Shown: positions 43,873-53,045 of the stretch, piece after piece | Position numbering within the stretch: position 1 is the stretch's first letter | Layout of the letters: the number at the start of each line of letters is the position of its first letter | NCBI RefSeq assembly: GCF_013004595.1 | Contig: NZ_JABEMC010000010.1 | Coordinates: 1 to 64,000, forward strand | Source: Brevibacterium luteolum | GTDB lineage: Bacteria; Actinomycetota; Actinomycetes; Actinomycetales; Brevibacteriaceae | Direction of reading: 5' to 3' | DNA: 64,000 nucleotides | Translations under genes and position numbers: made by a program | The notes under the pieces: generated by a model | What the model saw: the letters and a program-made list of their open reading frames with translations, nothing else | Database searches by the model: none | Told to the model about the DNA's origin: nothing

Positions 43873-45963
43873 TCAGCTCTTGCTCTTCCCGGCTTCCTTC
43901 TCGACCAGGGTGAGCACGTCGTAGGTGGCGACGATGTCGTCGTTCTGGTTGGTCACGAGCGCATCCCAGCGGACTTCGCCGTACTCATCAGTTTCGCGCG
44001 GGGTGATCTGCTTGGCCGTCAGCGTCACGGTCAGCTCATCTCCCGGTGAGACCGGTGTGATGAAGCGCAGGTTCTCCAAGCCGTAGTTGGCGAGCACCGG
44101 GCCGGGCTCGGGCTTGACGAACAGGCCGGCTGCGAACGAGACGACGAGGTAGCCGTGGGCCACACGGCCGGGGAAGAAGGGGTTGGCAGCTGCGGCCTCT
44201 TCATCGGTGTGGGCGTAGAAGGTGTCGCCGGTGAACTCGGCGAAGTGCTCGACGTCCTCCAGGGTCACCTCGCGCGGGCCGCCGACGATCGTGTCGCCGA
44301 TGCGCAGCTCGCTTAAGTCCTTGCCGAAGGGGTGACCGCCCTCAGTCCGGCGGGCGGCTTCAGGAGTCCAGGTGCCGGTGATCGCAGTGAGCATATCAGG
44401 TGAGGCCTGGATGGCGGTGCGCTGCATGTAGTGCAGCACCGAGCGGATGCCGCCGAGCTCCTCTCCCCCGCCGGCGCGGCCGGGCCCGCCGTGCACCAGG
44501 GTGGGCAGCGGTGAGCCATGGCCGGTCGATTCCTTGGCGTCGTCGCGGTCGAGGACGAGGATGCGGCCGTGCCAGGGCGCGGTGCAGAGGACGACCTCGC
44601 GGACGACCTCGGGGTCGTGGCTGACGACCGAGCCGACGAGCGAACCGCGGCCGCGGGCAGCGATCTCAACAGCCTCGGAAAGCGAGCTGTAGGGCACGAG
44701 CGTGGCGACCGGGCCGAAGGCCTCGACGTCGTGGACGGCATCGACGTCAGCGGCGGCCTTGAGCAGAGTCGGGGGCACGAACGCACGTGAAGCCGACCCC
44801 TCCCCCGATGCGCCGGCCGCCTCGCCGCCGCACACTACCTCTGCGCCGGCGGCTGTCAGGGTGCCGATCGCCTCACGCACATCGTCAGCCTGGTCAGCGG
44901 AGACGAGCGGGCCCATGCGGGTCGCCTCGTCGTGCGGGCTGCCGACGGTGACGCCGGCGAGCGTGCCGGCCACCGCCTCGGCGACGGCGTCGAGGTGCTC
45001 GGCGGGCACGAGCGCACGGCGGATGGCGGTGCACTTCTGGCCGGCCTTGGCGGTCATCTCGGTGACAAGCTGGCGGACGTAGAGGTCGAACTCCTCGCTG
45101 CCGGGACCGGCGTCGGGACCGAGGAGGGAGAAGTTGAGCGAGTCGGCTTCGGCGAAGAAGCGGGTGCCGCGCTCGGTCACGCAGGCATGGGAGGCGAGCG
45201 TCCGGGCGGTGGTCGCCGAGCCGGTAAAGGCGATGGTGTCCTGTTCGCTGAGGTGGTCGAAGAGGTCGCCGGTCGACCCGCAGATGAGCTGCAGCGCACC
45301 TTCGGGCAGCAGGCCGGATTCGATGATGTCGGTGACAACGGCGTGGGTGAGCTGGGCGCCGTTGGTGGCCGGCTTGACGATGACCGGCTGGCCGGCGGCG
45401 AACATCGGCCCGAACTTCTCCAGCATCCCCCAGACGGGGAAGTTGAAGGCGTTGATCTGCACGGACACTCCCGGACGGGCGGTGCAGATGTGCTGGCCGG
45501 CGAAGGTCTGGCGCTTCGACAGGCGCTCGACGCCGCCGTCGAGGTAGACGGTCGAGTTCGGCATCTGCCGGCGGGCGACCGAGGAGTAGGAGAACAGCGT
45601 CGAGATGCCGCCGTCGATGTCGATGAGGCCATCGCGGGCGGTCGCGCCGGTGGTGAGCGAGATCGCGTGGTAGCGGTCGCGGCGCTCGTTGAGGTAGGTG
45701 GCCAGGGCCTTGAGGATGACGCCGCGCTGGTGGAAGGTCAGCGCACGCACGGCCGGCCCGCCGGTGTCGCAGGCGTGGGCGACGACGGCTGAGAAGTCGA
45801 TGCCCGCAGACGACACGCCGGCCAGTGCGGTGCCGGTGGCCGGGTCGCAGATCGTGCGTACGTGCGGCTGAGATCCTTGCGAAGTGTCGTCGGCCGTTCC
45901 CGAGGTGTCGGCGGCGGGGGCAGTCCATGTCCCGCAGGCGTAGGAGGTGAGGATTTCGGTCAT
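43873..45963 (-). CDS. paaZ: Bifunctional oxepin-CoA hydrolase / 3-oxo-5,6-didehydrosuberyl-CoA semialdehyde dehydrogenase
   Basis: This 696-residue fusion opens the oxepin ring and oxidises the resulting aldehyde. An N-terminal ALDH domain (about 1-520) carries the nucleophile Cys in KAGQKCTAIRRALVP and the FNFPVWGMLEKFGP segment. A C-terminal MaoC-type (R)-hydratase domain (about 545-690) carries FAEFTGDTFYAHTDEEAA and FFPGRVAHGYLVVSFAAGL. A shared operator is found 65 bases upstream. It is divergent from the Lrp-type regulator. Confidence 0.95.
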   Translation of the reverse strand: MTEILTSYACGTWTAPAADTSGTADDTSQGSQPHVRTICDPATGTALAGVSSAGIDFSAVVAHACDTGGPAVRALTFHQRGVILKALATYLNERRDRYHAISLTTGATARDGLIDIDGGISTLFSYSSVARRQMPNSTVYLDGGVERLSKRQTFAGQHICTARPGVSVQINAFNFPVWGMLEKFGPMFAAGQPVIVKPATNGAQLTHAVVTDIIESGLLPEGALQLICGSTGDLFDHLSEQDTIAFTGSATTARTLASHACVTERGTRFFAEADSLNFSLLGPDAGPGSEEFDLYVRQLVTEMTAKAGQKCTAIRRALVPAEHLDAVAEAVAGTLAGVTVGSPHDEATRMGPLVSADQADDVREAIGTLTAAGAEVVCGGEAAGASGEGSASRAFVPPTLLKAAADVDAVHDVEAFGPVATLVPYSSLSEAVEIAARGRGSLVGSVVSHDPEVVREVVLCTAPWHGRILVLDRDDAKESTGHGSPLPTLVHGGPGRAGGGEELGGIRSVLHYMQRTAIQASPDMLTAITGTWTPEAARRTEGGHPFGKDLSELRIGDTIVGGPREVTLEDVEHFAEFTGDTFYAHTDEEAAAANPFFPGRVAHGYLVVSFAAGLFVKPEPGPVLANYGLENLRFITPVSPGDELTVTLTAKQITPRETDEYGEVRWDALVTNQNDDIVATYDVLTLVEKEAGKSKS

Positions 45964-46027
45964 GGCGGCTCCTAAGATCGACGTCGTCGTCGTGCCCGCC
46001 GCTGGGTGCGCGGGCAGCGCTTTTCAT

Positions 46028-46045
46028 ACTAACCGTTCGGTCAGT
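46028..46045. promoter_or_regulatory. Predicted PaaR operator, paaZ promoter
   Basis: ACTAACCG-TT-CGGTCAGT has arms identical except for one base. In the opposite orientation it reads ACTGACC-GAAC-GGTTAGT, matching the paaA and paaI sites. It lies between paaZ and the divergent Lrp gene. Confidence 0.65.
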
Positions 46046-46097
46046 TATTGTCATGGGTACTAAGCTGTTGGCCAATCCGGACGCGAGGAGTCTGCAC

Positions 46098-46550
46098 ATG
46101 GCGCGTGACATCGATGACATCGACCGCCGGATCATCGCCGCCCTCGTCGCCGACTCCCGCTCGTCGATCCGGCAGCTGGCCGAGCGCGTGCACATCTCCC
46201 GCTCCGCCGCCCATTCCCGGCTCAACGCCCTCATCGAATCCGGTGCCATCCGCCGCTTCACCGCCGATATCGACAAAGCCGCCCTCGGCATGACCGTCTC
46301 GGCTGTCGTCGTCGTCAAGATCGGCGAGCGCCCGTGGCCGGATGTCCGCGATGACCTGGCCGCCCTGCCGTTCGTCGAGAAGGTCCAGGCCGTCAGCGGC
46401 GATATCGACGCGCTGCTGACCGTCAACGCGCCGTCGAACACTGAGCTGTCCCAGGTGATCCTGCGGCAGGTGCACGAGATTCCCGGCATCGTCTCGACCC
46501 GCTCGCTGCTCGTCCTCGACGAAGTCGACGGGCACCGCCCCGGCAGCTGA
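46098..46550 (+). CDS. Lrp/AsnC-family transcriptional regulator
   Basis: This 150-residue regulator starts at ATG 46098 with AGGAG upstream; an earlier in-frame ATG at 46053 lacks one. The N-terminal helix-turn-helix (DDIDRRIIAALVADSRSSIRQLAERVHISRSAAHSRLNALIESGAI) is followed by a RAM ligand-binding domain. It stands before the 2-oxoacid dehydrogenase operon, the frequent actinobacterial arrangement, and probably controls that operon in response to branched-chain amino acids or their keto acids. Confidence 0.88.
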   Translation: MARDIDDIDRRIIAALVADSRSSIRQLAERVHISRSAAHSRLNALIESGAIRRFTADIDKAALGMTVSAVVVVKIGERPWPDVRDDLAALPFVEKVQAVSGDIDALLTVNAPSNTELSQVILRQVHEIPGIVSTRSLLVLDEVDGHRPGS

Positions 46551-46759
46551 GCGGACTTTTCACACCACCTAGCGGTCACCGCCGACCGGGCCCGCTTGAC
46601 CCATCATGTCTAAAGCGCCCCGGTTCCGTTGCAGCCGTACGCAAACCGCCTCGGGCCTGGTGGACGAATGTCCCAGCACACCTGAGTCTCCACGCGCGTT
46701 CGTCCGATAAAGCGCTGACGGTCGGCCACCCGTCTGGCAGTGACCCGGTCTGCTGGTGC

Positions 46760-46775
46760 CGTGATCGCGATCACA
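46760..46775. promoter_or_regulatory. CRP/GlxR-type site before bkdA
   Basis: CGTGA-TCGCGA-TCACA matches TGTGA-N6-TCACA in all but the first base, with a perfect GTGATCG/CGATCAC palindrome. It ends 13 bases before the E1-alpha start, so binding would overlap the promoter or start and probably repress. Confidence 0.5.
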
Positions 46776-46788
46776 GGACGATGGTTGC

Positions 46789-47901
46789 ATGACTATCGAC
46801 ATTCCACGCTCTGCCGACGCCGCCAGGGAGGTGCCGTCGCTGCACCCGATCAGCTTCATCGACGAAGCCGGCCAGGTCACCGACGCCCAAGCACCCGACG
46901 GTCTGCGCATGCCCTCGGCTGACATGCTGCTCAAGCTCTACCGCCGGATGGTCATCGCCCGGCGCTTCGAAGCCCAGGTCACTGCGCTCACCCGCCAGGG
47001 ACGTCTGGCAACCTACCCGTCAGCCGCCGGCCAGGAGGCCTGCGAGATCGGGGCGGTGTCTGCGCTCAAGGACACCGACTGGCTCTTCCCCACCTACCGC
47101 GACTCCGCCGCCCTGCTCACCCGCGGGATTCCGGTGCCGGAGATCCTCGCAGCCTTCCGCGGCGACTGGCACTGCGGCTTCGACCCGCACGCCCACTGCA
47201 CCGCACCGGCAGCCACTCCCCTGGCCACCCAGGGCTTGCACGCCGCCGGCTTCGGCATGGCCGCCGCGCTGCGCGGTGAGGACACCGCGACCCTGACGTT
47301 CATGGGCGACGGCGCCACCAGCGAGGGCGATGCGCACGAAGCATTCAACTTCGCTGCCGTGTGGCAGACCCCGACGGTGTTCTTCATTCAGAACAACCAG
47401 TACGCGATCTCGGTGCCGCTGCGCGAGCAGACCAACGCCACCCTGCTGGCGGACAAGGCGATCGGCTACGGGATGCCCGGCTACTGCGTCGACGGCAATG
47501 ACGTCGCCGCCGTCTACGCCGTCGTCACCGCCGCGATCGACCGCGCCCGCGCCGGTGATGGCCCGACCCTGATCGAGGGCCTGACCTACCGGATCGAAGC
47601 GCACACGAACTCCGATGACCCGACCCGCTACCGCGACGGGGCCGAGGTCGACATCTGGAAGCGCCGCGACCCGATCGCGCGCCTGGAGTCCTACCTGCGC
47701 CAGACAGGTGCACTCGACGACGGCTCGGTCGAGGCGATCGCCGCCGATGCCGAGGAGTTCGCCGCCGAGGTCCGTGAGGCGATGAACACCGAAGCCGAGC
47801 GCAACCCGCTCGAGATCTTCGACCACGTCTACGCCCACGCCCGCCCAGCTCTGGCCGAGCAGCGCGCCCTGCTGGCTGCCGAGCTGGAAGAGGTGTCATG
47901 A
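46789..47901 (+). CDS. bkdA: 2-oxoacid (probably branched-chain) dehydrogenase E1 alpha
   Basis: This 370-residue thiamine-diphosphate subunit decarboxylates a 2-oxoacid. The TPP motif GDGATSEGDAHEAFNFAAVWQTPTVFFIQNN is intact, as is the phosphorylation-loop-like YRIEAHTNSDDPTRYR. The heterotetrameric E1 type and Lrp neighbour favour a branched-chain substrate over pyruvate, but this is not proven by sequence. It overlaps E1 beta by four bases. Confidence 0.85.
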   Translation: MTIDIPRSADAAREVPSLHPISFIDEAGQVTDAQAPDGLRMPSADMLLKLYRRMVIARRFEAQVTALTRQGRLATYPSAAGQEACEIGAVSALKDTDWLFPTYRDSAALLTRGIPVPEILAAFRGDWHCGFDPHAHCTAPAATPLATQGLHAAGFGMAAALRGEDTATLTFMGDGATSEGDAHEAFNFAAVWQTPTVFFIQNNQYAISVPLREQTNATLLADKAIGYGMPGYCVDGNDVAAVYAVVTAAIDRARAGDGPTLIEGLTYRIEAHTNSDDPTRYRDGAEVDIWKRRDPIARLESYLRQTGALDDGSVEAIAADAEEFAAEVREAMNTEAERNPLEIFDHVYAHARPALAEQRALLAAELEEVS

Positions 47902-48923
47902 CTGCTGAGATGACCACCGCCTCGGGCACGGAGACCGAGGCGAGCACACGCCCGGTGTCGATGACGACCGCACTCAACACCGCGCTGCGCGATGCGCTGG
48001 CAGCCGATGACTCCGTCGTCGTCTACGGCGAGGACGTCGGCCGGCTCGGCGGTGTCTTCCGCGTCACCGACGGGCTGCGCGGAGAGTTCGGCGCTGAGCG
48101 CGTGTGGGACTCCCCGCTGGCCGAATCCGGGATCATCGGCACCGCTGTCGGCATGGCGATGGCCGGGATGCGCCCGGTCGTCGAGATGCAGTTCGATGCC
48201 TTCTCCTACCCGGCGTTCGAGCAGATCGCGTCGCATGTGGCCAAGATGCGCAATCGCACCCGAGGACAGGTCGAGCTGCCGATCGTCATCCGCATCCCGT
48301 GTGCTGGCGACATCGGCGGTGTCGAACACCATTCGGACTCCTCGGAGGCCTATTGGTGCGCCACCCCAGGGCTGACGGTCGTCACCCCGTCGAACCCGGC
48401 TGATGCGTATTCGATGCTGCGTGAGGCGATCGCAAGCCCGGACCCGATCATCTTCATGGAGCCGAAGTCCCGCTACTGGTCGAAGGACACGCTGACCCTG
48501 CCGGTGCAGACCGCGTCGATGTATGAGGCGCAGGTCGTGCGTGAGGGCAGCGATGTCACGCTGCTGTCCTACGGCCCGACCGTGCGCACCGCGCTCGCCA
48601 CTGCTGAGGCCGGTGCCGAGGAGGGTGTATCGATCGAGGTCATCGACCTGCGCAGCCTCTCCCCCTTCGACGACGCCACCGTCGCCGCGTCGGTTGCGAA
48701 GACCTCACGGGCTGCTGTCCTGCATGAGGCCGCGCAGTTCTGCGGTTACGGCGCCGAGGTGGCAGCCCGGGTGACTGAACGCTGCTTCACCTCGCTGGCC
48801 GCCCCGGTGCTGCGCATCACCGGCTTCGACGTGCCGTTCCCGGCCCCGAAGCTCGAGGAGTTCTACCTGCCGACACCCGACCGCATCCTCGATGCCTTGG
48901 ACAAGTGGGAGTGGGAGCTGTGA
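47898..48923 (+). CDS. bkdB: 2-oxoacid dehydrogenase E1 beta
   Basis: This 341-residue transketolase-like subunit has EDVGRLGGVFRVTDGL, the AESGIIGTAVGMAMAGMRPVVEMQF segment and C-terminal DVPFPAPKLEEFYLP. It forms the alpha2-beta2 E1 with the preceding gene. The N-terminus MTAEMTTASGTETEAST is a non-conserved tail containing the ACCGCCTCGGG motif. It overlaps E2 by four bases (GTGA). Confidence 0.9.
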   Translation: MTAEMTTASGTETEASTRPVSMTTALNTALRDALAADDSVVVYGEDVGRLGGVFRVTDGLRGEFGAERVWDSPLAESGIIGTAVGMAMAGMRPVVEMQFDAFSYPAFEQIASHVAKMRNRTRGQVELPIVIRIPCAGDIGGVEHHSDSSEAYWCATPGLTVVTPSNPADAYSMLREAIASPDPIIFMEPKSRYWSKDTLTLPVQTASMYEAQVVREGSDVTLLSYGPTVRTALATAEAGAEEGVSIEVIDLRSLSPFDDATVAASVAKTSRAAVLHEAAQFCGYGAEVAARVTERCFTSLAAPVLRITGFDVPFPAPKLEEFYLPTPDRILDALDKWEWEL

Positions 48924-50446
48924 CCGCCACACACACGAGCACCGGCCAGGACTTCATCCTCCCGGACCTGGGCGAGGGTCTGACCGAGGCCGAGGTGGTG
49001 AGCTGGAAGGTCGAAGTCGGTGACACCGTCGCGATCGACGAGATCGTCGCCGAGGTCGAATCCGCCAAGAGCGTCGTCGACCTGCCCTGCCCCTATGCCG
49101 GTGTCGTCACCGCCCTGCACTTCGCCGAGGGCGACACCGTCCACGCCGGTCAGGCGATCCTGACGATCGGCGGCGAACACGGCAGCGCTGGAGGTAGCGC
49201 CGCCGGCAGCACTGGAGGCGGCGCCGCGGATGACGGTGCTGCTGACGGTGCGGGACCATCCGGCGGCGAGGACGTCGTGCCCGGCACGGCACTGCGCTCC
49301 ACCGACGGCGATGACACACCTCCCGCCCCCGGCGAGGAGAGCGAAGGCTCCGGTGCTGTGCTCATCGGCTACGGCACCAAGGAGGTCTCCGGCGCCACAC
49401 GCTCCGGCCGCCGCAGCTTCGGCAGGAAGACCGGTCACCAGGCCGCCCAGCCGCAGCCAGCAGCCCAAGCCCAGCCCTCGGCTGCGCCGGATACCGCGCC
49501 TGCCCCGGCCGCCCCGGGTGCCGCACCTGCCTCGGCTGAGGCGACCGGCGCCTCGGGCGCGGGGAAGTTCTCCCGCGTCGTCTCACCGCTGGTGCGCAAG
49601 ATGGCCGCCGACAACGGCTTCGTCGCCAAAGAGCTCACCGGCTCCGGACCCGGCGGCATGGTCATGCGCCGCGACGTCATGGACGAGATCGCCCGCCGCT
49701 CCGAAACCGGCACGCAGACAGGCGATACCGCGGCACCGGCTGCCACCGCCTCGGGTGCGGACACGGTCATCCCGCTGACCGGGCTGCGCAAGGTCGTCGC
49801 CGAACGGCTGTCCCGCTCGCGCCAGGAGGTCCCGGAGGCCACGATCTGGCTCGACGTTGACGCCACCGAGCTGCTGGCTGCCAAGAAGCAGCTCGAAGCC
49901 AAGCACGGCGAGAAGTTCTCGGTCATGTCGCTCGTCGCCCGGTTCGTCACCGCTGGCCTGCAGAAGTGGCCGATCCTCAACTCTTCTGTCGATGAGGCCG
50001 CCGGTGAGATCCGCGTGCATGCAGACGTCAACCTCGGGTTGGCCGCCGACACCCCGCGCGGGCTCATGGTCCCGGTCGTCCACGGTGCTGGCGGGATGAC
50101 ATTGCGGCAGCTGCGCGATGCGATCGGGGACAAGGTCGACAAGGCCTCAACCGGGCGCTTCGACCCCTCCGAACTGAGCGGCGGGACGTTCACGCTGAAC
50201 AACTACGGTGTGTTCGGCGTCGACGGATCGGCACCGATCATCAACCTGCCCGAAGTCGCGATGCTCGGCCTGGGCCGGATCAAGGAGCGGCCGTGGGTGG
50301 TCGACGGTGAGCTGACGGTGCGCAAGGTGATGTACCTGTCGTTCGTGTTCGACCACCGGGTGTGCGATGGCCGTGAGCCCAGCGAGTTCATCACCTTCAT
50401 CGCCGACTGCATCGAGAATCCCATCAGCTTCTTAGCTGATATCTGA
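48920..50446 (+). CDS. bkdC: 2-oxoacid dehydrogenase E2, dihydrolipoamide acyltransferase
   Basis: This 508-residue core subunit starts at GTG 48920. One lipoyl domain (about 8-82, lipoyl Lys in EVESAKSVVDLP) is followed by a Gly/Ala/Pro linker, the E3/E1-binding domain (about 220-255, SPLVRKMAADNGF ... GPGGMVMRRDV), and the catalytic domain (about 285-508) with the active-site motif DHRVCDGR near the end. No lpdA (E3) is encoded here, so the complex borrows it from elsewhere. A strong terminator follows. Confidence 0.92.
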   Translation: MTATHTSTGQDFILPDLGEGLTEAEVVSWKVEVGDTVAIDEIVAEVESAKSVVDLPCPYAGVVTALHFAEGDTVHAGQAILTIGGEHGSAGGSAAGSTGGGAADDGAADGAGPSGGEDVVPGTALRSTDGDDTPPAPGEESEGSGAVLIGYGTKEVSGATRSGRRSFGRKTGHQAAQPQPAAQAQPSAAPDTAPAPAAPGAAPASAEATGASGAGKFSRVVSPLVRKMAADNGFVAKELTGSGPGGMVMRRDVMDEIARRSETGTQTGDTAAPAATASGADTVIPLTGLRKVVAERLSRSRQEVPEATIWLDVDATELLAAKKQLEAKHGEKFSVMSLVARFVTAGLQKWPILNSSVDEAAGEIRVHADVNLGLAADTPRGLMVPVVHGAGGMTLRQLRDAIGDKVDKASTGRFDPSELSGGTFTLNNYGVFGVDGSAPIINLPEVAMLGLGRIKERPWVVDGELTVRKVMYLSFVFDHRVCDGREPSEFITFIADCIENPISFLADI

Positions 50447-50523
50447 GCTCGACCGGCCGCCAGCTCACAGGCGAATTGCTGACGCAGATCGTGGCGTGCC
50501 CGCGCTCATAGGAGCACGGCTGG

Positions 50524-50560
50524 GCCCCGGTCGGAGATCCACGGGATCTCCGACCGGGGC
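50524..50560. terminator. Strong hairpin terminator after the bkd operon
   Basis: GCCCCGGTCGGAGATCC and GGATCTCCGACCGGGGC form a perfect 17-bp stem with a 3-base loop, followed by TTTGT on the plus strand. It separates the converging bkdC and symporter genes (stops at 50446 and 50581). Confidence 0.85.
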
Positions 50561-50580
50561 TTTGTGCTGTCGAGGCAGCG

Positions 50581-51990
50581 CTACACCCGGGCAGGACGAT
50601 CGACCATAGCGGCCGGTTTCGTTGCGAGCGAAACGACGATCAGCACGACGATGGCGATCGGAGCGGCGATGACCACCGAACGGACTTCTTCGGCGGGGCC
50701 GAAGACCTCCCATAGGATTGTCGCGATCCCGCCGATCAGCATGGATGCCACTGCTCCCGCAGCGCTGGCACGCTTCCAGAACAGCGCCGCCAACACCGTG
50801 GGCGTCACCGCGGCCCCGTACATCGTGTAGGCGTACATCTGCAGTTCCAGCAGCGTGGGGAAGAACTGGACCATGACGAAGGCGAGCACGGCAACTGCAG
50901 CCACTGCGATTCGGCCGACGACAACCTGGCTGCGCTCGTGCGACGGTTCGCGACGGCGCCCACGGAACACGAGGTCGTAGACGATGTTGCCTGAGCATGT
51001 GAGCAGGTACGACGAACCGGTTGTGACGATGAGCGCCAGGGCGGCAACCAGGAGCGTCGCCCCAACGACTGCAGGGGTGAAGTCCCCTGCCGCAAGCCCG
51101 AGGATCGCCATATCGGCTTCAGACGATGGGTTCACGATCGTCGCTGCCGAGGCCAGCAGTATGATTGGCGCCACCATGAATATCGCACCGATAAAGAACA
51201 ACCCGGTTGCCTTGCGTGCGCTCGCCGGGCTCTGCGCAGCGGCAAGGCGCTGGTGCATGTTCTGGTCGCCAAGTACCAGGAGGAAGAGTGGGAGGAAGTA
51301 ACCCAGGATCTGCAGCGGGGTCAGTTTTCCGGTCACTGTGCGGAATGCCGGGTCGAGCTGGTTGACGTAGCCGCCGAAGCCGCCCAGGTCATGCACGAAA
51401 ACGAAGTACAGCGTTGCCAGCAAACCGATGACGATCAGCGCTGAAGAGAGGAAGTCGGTCCACGCTACGGATTTCAGTCCGCCTGACAGTGACAAGAAGG
51501 TGATGACGACAACGGCGATGAGCGTGCCCTGCACCTCGGACAGAGGTGTGATGAGGGTGAAGATGTAGCCTGCCCCGGTGAACTGGTACGCGGCGATCCC
51601 GATGAATGCGACGAGGACGACGATCGTACCGATGACACCCGTGGCCTGACCAAACCGTGCACGCAGCAGTTCTGGCACGGTGTGGAAGGAATTCTCGCGC
51701 ACTTTCTTCGCCATCAGAGACAGCGCGATGATTCCGACGAACGTGCCCAGGAAGAAGAAGACTCCCGGAATCGGCCCATTGGCGAAGATGAAGCTCGCTC
51801 CGCCGATGATCGAACCGGAACCGACGAAAGTCGCGAGCAGAGTGCCAGCGAGCACCCACGGTGGCAGGGATTGCCCGGCCAACATAAAATCCTCGCCGTC
51901 CTTCATCGCCGACTTACGAGAGAACCACGCAGCAACAAGGACCATGAGCAGTAGGTACCCGACCAGGACACTGATATTCACCACGGACAC
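50581..51990 (-). CDS. Sodium:solute symporter, RpiR-linked
   Basis: This 469-residue SSS-family Na+ symporter has about thirteen helices, with DFMLAGQSLPPWVLAGTLLATFVGSGSIIGG and the conserved SGGLKSVAWTDFLSS segment. It starts at GTG 51990 with AGGAGG. It is much less like the first SSS protein (27763-29370) than a recent duplicate would be. It lies downstream of the RpiR regulator with its own copy of the shared palindrome; the substrate is unknown, possibly a dipeptide or amino-acid derivative matching the amidohydrolase. Confidence 0.88.
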   Translation of the reverse strand: MSVVNISVLVGYLLLMVLVAAWFSRKSAMKDGEDFMLAGQSLPPWVLAGTLLATFVGSGSIIGGASFIFANGPIPGVFFFLGTFVGIIALSLMAKKVRENSFHTVPELLRARFGQATGVIGTIVVLVAFIGIAAYQFTGAGYIFTLITPLSEVQGTLIAVVVITFLSLSGGLKSVAWTDFLSSALIVIGLLATLYFVFVHDLGGFGGYVNQLDPAFRTVTGKLTPLQILGYFLPLFLLVLGDQNMHQRLAAAQSPASARKATGLFFIGAIFMVAPIILLASAATIVNPSSEADMAILGLAAGDFTPAVVGATLLVAALALIVTTGSSYLLTCSGNIVYDLVFRGRRREPSHERSQVVVGRIAVAAVAVLAFVMVQFFPTLLELQMYAYTMYGAAVTPTVLAALFWKRASAAGAVASMLIGGIATILWEVFGPAEEVRSVVIAAPIAIVVLIVVSLATKPAAMVDRPARV

Positions 51991-52049
51991 GGATCCTCCT
52001 CAGTTCGGCTGATAAGCATGCGTGAATAGTTACACGAATCACACCGTGG

Positions 52050-52065
52050 TGCAAGGACTTTTGCA
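52050..52065. promoter_or_regulatory. Predicted RpiR operator, symporter promoter
   Basis: TGCAAG-GACT-TTTGCA matches the site at 52970 in both arms except one base. It sits 60 bases upstream of the symporter start, in the 90-bp gap after the regulator gene. Confidence 0.6.
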
Positions 52066-52079
52066 GACTGCCCCGAGCG

Positions 52080-52964
52080 TCAGTCGAGAATCGCAGAAAC
52101 GTCCAACGCAGTCGGATCGTCCTTCACGACGCCAAGCCCATGCCAAAGCTGATCGACACGACGCAGGCTCTTCTCGACGTTCTCGCGATGTTCAGTGGCG
52201 ATGAGCTTGAGCACTGCCTGCACAACAGAGAACACTCCCGTCATCGACGGAAGGTACCGAGGACTTCCGCTCGACACGAGAATGGAGTGGTCGGCGGCTT
52301 CAGTCACAGCAGTCGAACGATCGGCGATGACGAGCAGAGGCACACCTCGAGAGGCGGCCTCCAGTGCCAGCTGATTGATGACGTCGGTGGTCTTCCAGAC
52401 GTTGAAGACCACGAGCACATCGTCTTCTCCGAGCCGCCTGGCGGCATTGATCTGCGCCGTGGCTGACCCGGCGTATTGCTCGACATTGAACCCGAAAAGC
52501 TGCGCACCATGCGCCAGCACACCGCCTGGCCCGGAACAGTAACCGGTCGCCAGGACCGCCGTACTGCGAGCCGAGGCGATCATCCGAGCGGCCGCAACCA
52601 TCTCGTCTTCGTCGATCGCCTCCAGCAGGAGCTCAAGCATCCGAATGTCTTCGGCGATCGAAGAACTCACTGTGCGATCAAAAGCAGCTTCACTCTGGCC
52701 CATAATGCGATCAGCAGTGAGGGTAGCGAGATAGTGGCCACGCAGGTCGGTCACGAAGTCCGGCCAGCCGCGATACCCCAGGTACTGAGCACAGCGCGTC
52801 GCTGAAGCAACGTTGACCCCGGCCATTGTCGCGACCTGCTGCGCAGTCGCGAACGCGGCAGTCTCAGGTTCAGACGAGATGACACCGAGCACACGCGCAA
52901 TCGCCGGAGAGGGAGTCCGGTCTCCAATGAGCTTCTCTATCCAGAGCACGGTGCCATCAGCCAT
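52080..52964 (-). CDS. RpiR/MurR-family regulator with SIS domain
   Basis: From ATG 52964 (AAAGGTG upstream) this is a 294-residue regulator. The N-terminal HTH_6 domain (about 5-80, ATAQQVATMAGVNVASATRCAQYLGYRGWPDFVTDLRG) is followed by a SIS domain (about 120-260, ILATG-like AVLATGYCSGPGG and VVFNVWKTTDVI). SIS domains commonly sense phospho-sugars, but RpiR members also control amino-acid or dipeptide genes. It is flanked by two copies of the same 16-bp palindrome, one before its own start. Confidence 0.88.
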   Translation of the reverse strand: MADGTVLWIEKLIGDRTPSPAIARVLGVISSEPETAAFATAQQVATMAGVNVASATRCAQYLGYRGWPDFVTDLRGHYLATLTADRIMGQSEAAFDRTVSSSIAEDIRMLELLLEAIDEDEMVAAARMIASARSTAVLATGYCSGPGGVLAHGAQLFGFNVEQYAGSATAQINAARRLGEDDVLVVFNVWKTTDVINQLALEAASRGVPLLVIADRSTAVTEAADHSILVSSGSPRYLPSMTGVFSVVQAVLKLIATEHRENVEKSLRRVDQLWHGLGVVKDDPTALDVSAILD

Positions 52965-52969
52965 CGTAT

Positions 52970-52985
52970 TGCAAACACCTTTGCA
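52970..52985. promoter_or_regulatory. Predicted RpiR operator between regulator and amidohydrolase
   Basis: TGCAAA-CACC-TTTGCA is a perfect inverted repeat, five bases upstream of the regulator start and 60 bases before the divergent amidohydrolase. Confidence 0.65.
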
Positions 52986-53045
52986 GCAGGTTACGTTTGA
53001 TCCAGACACAGCAGCTACCGCTTATCTGTCGGCAGGAGAGACCGG

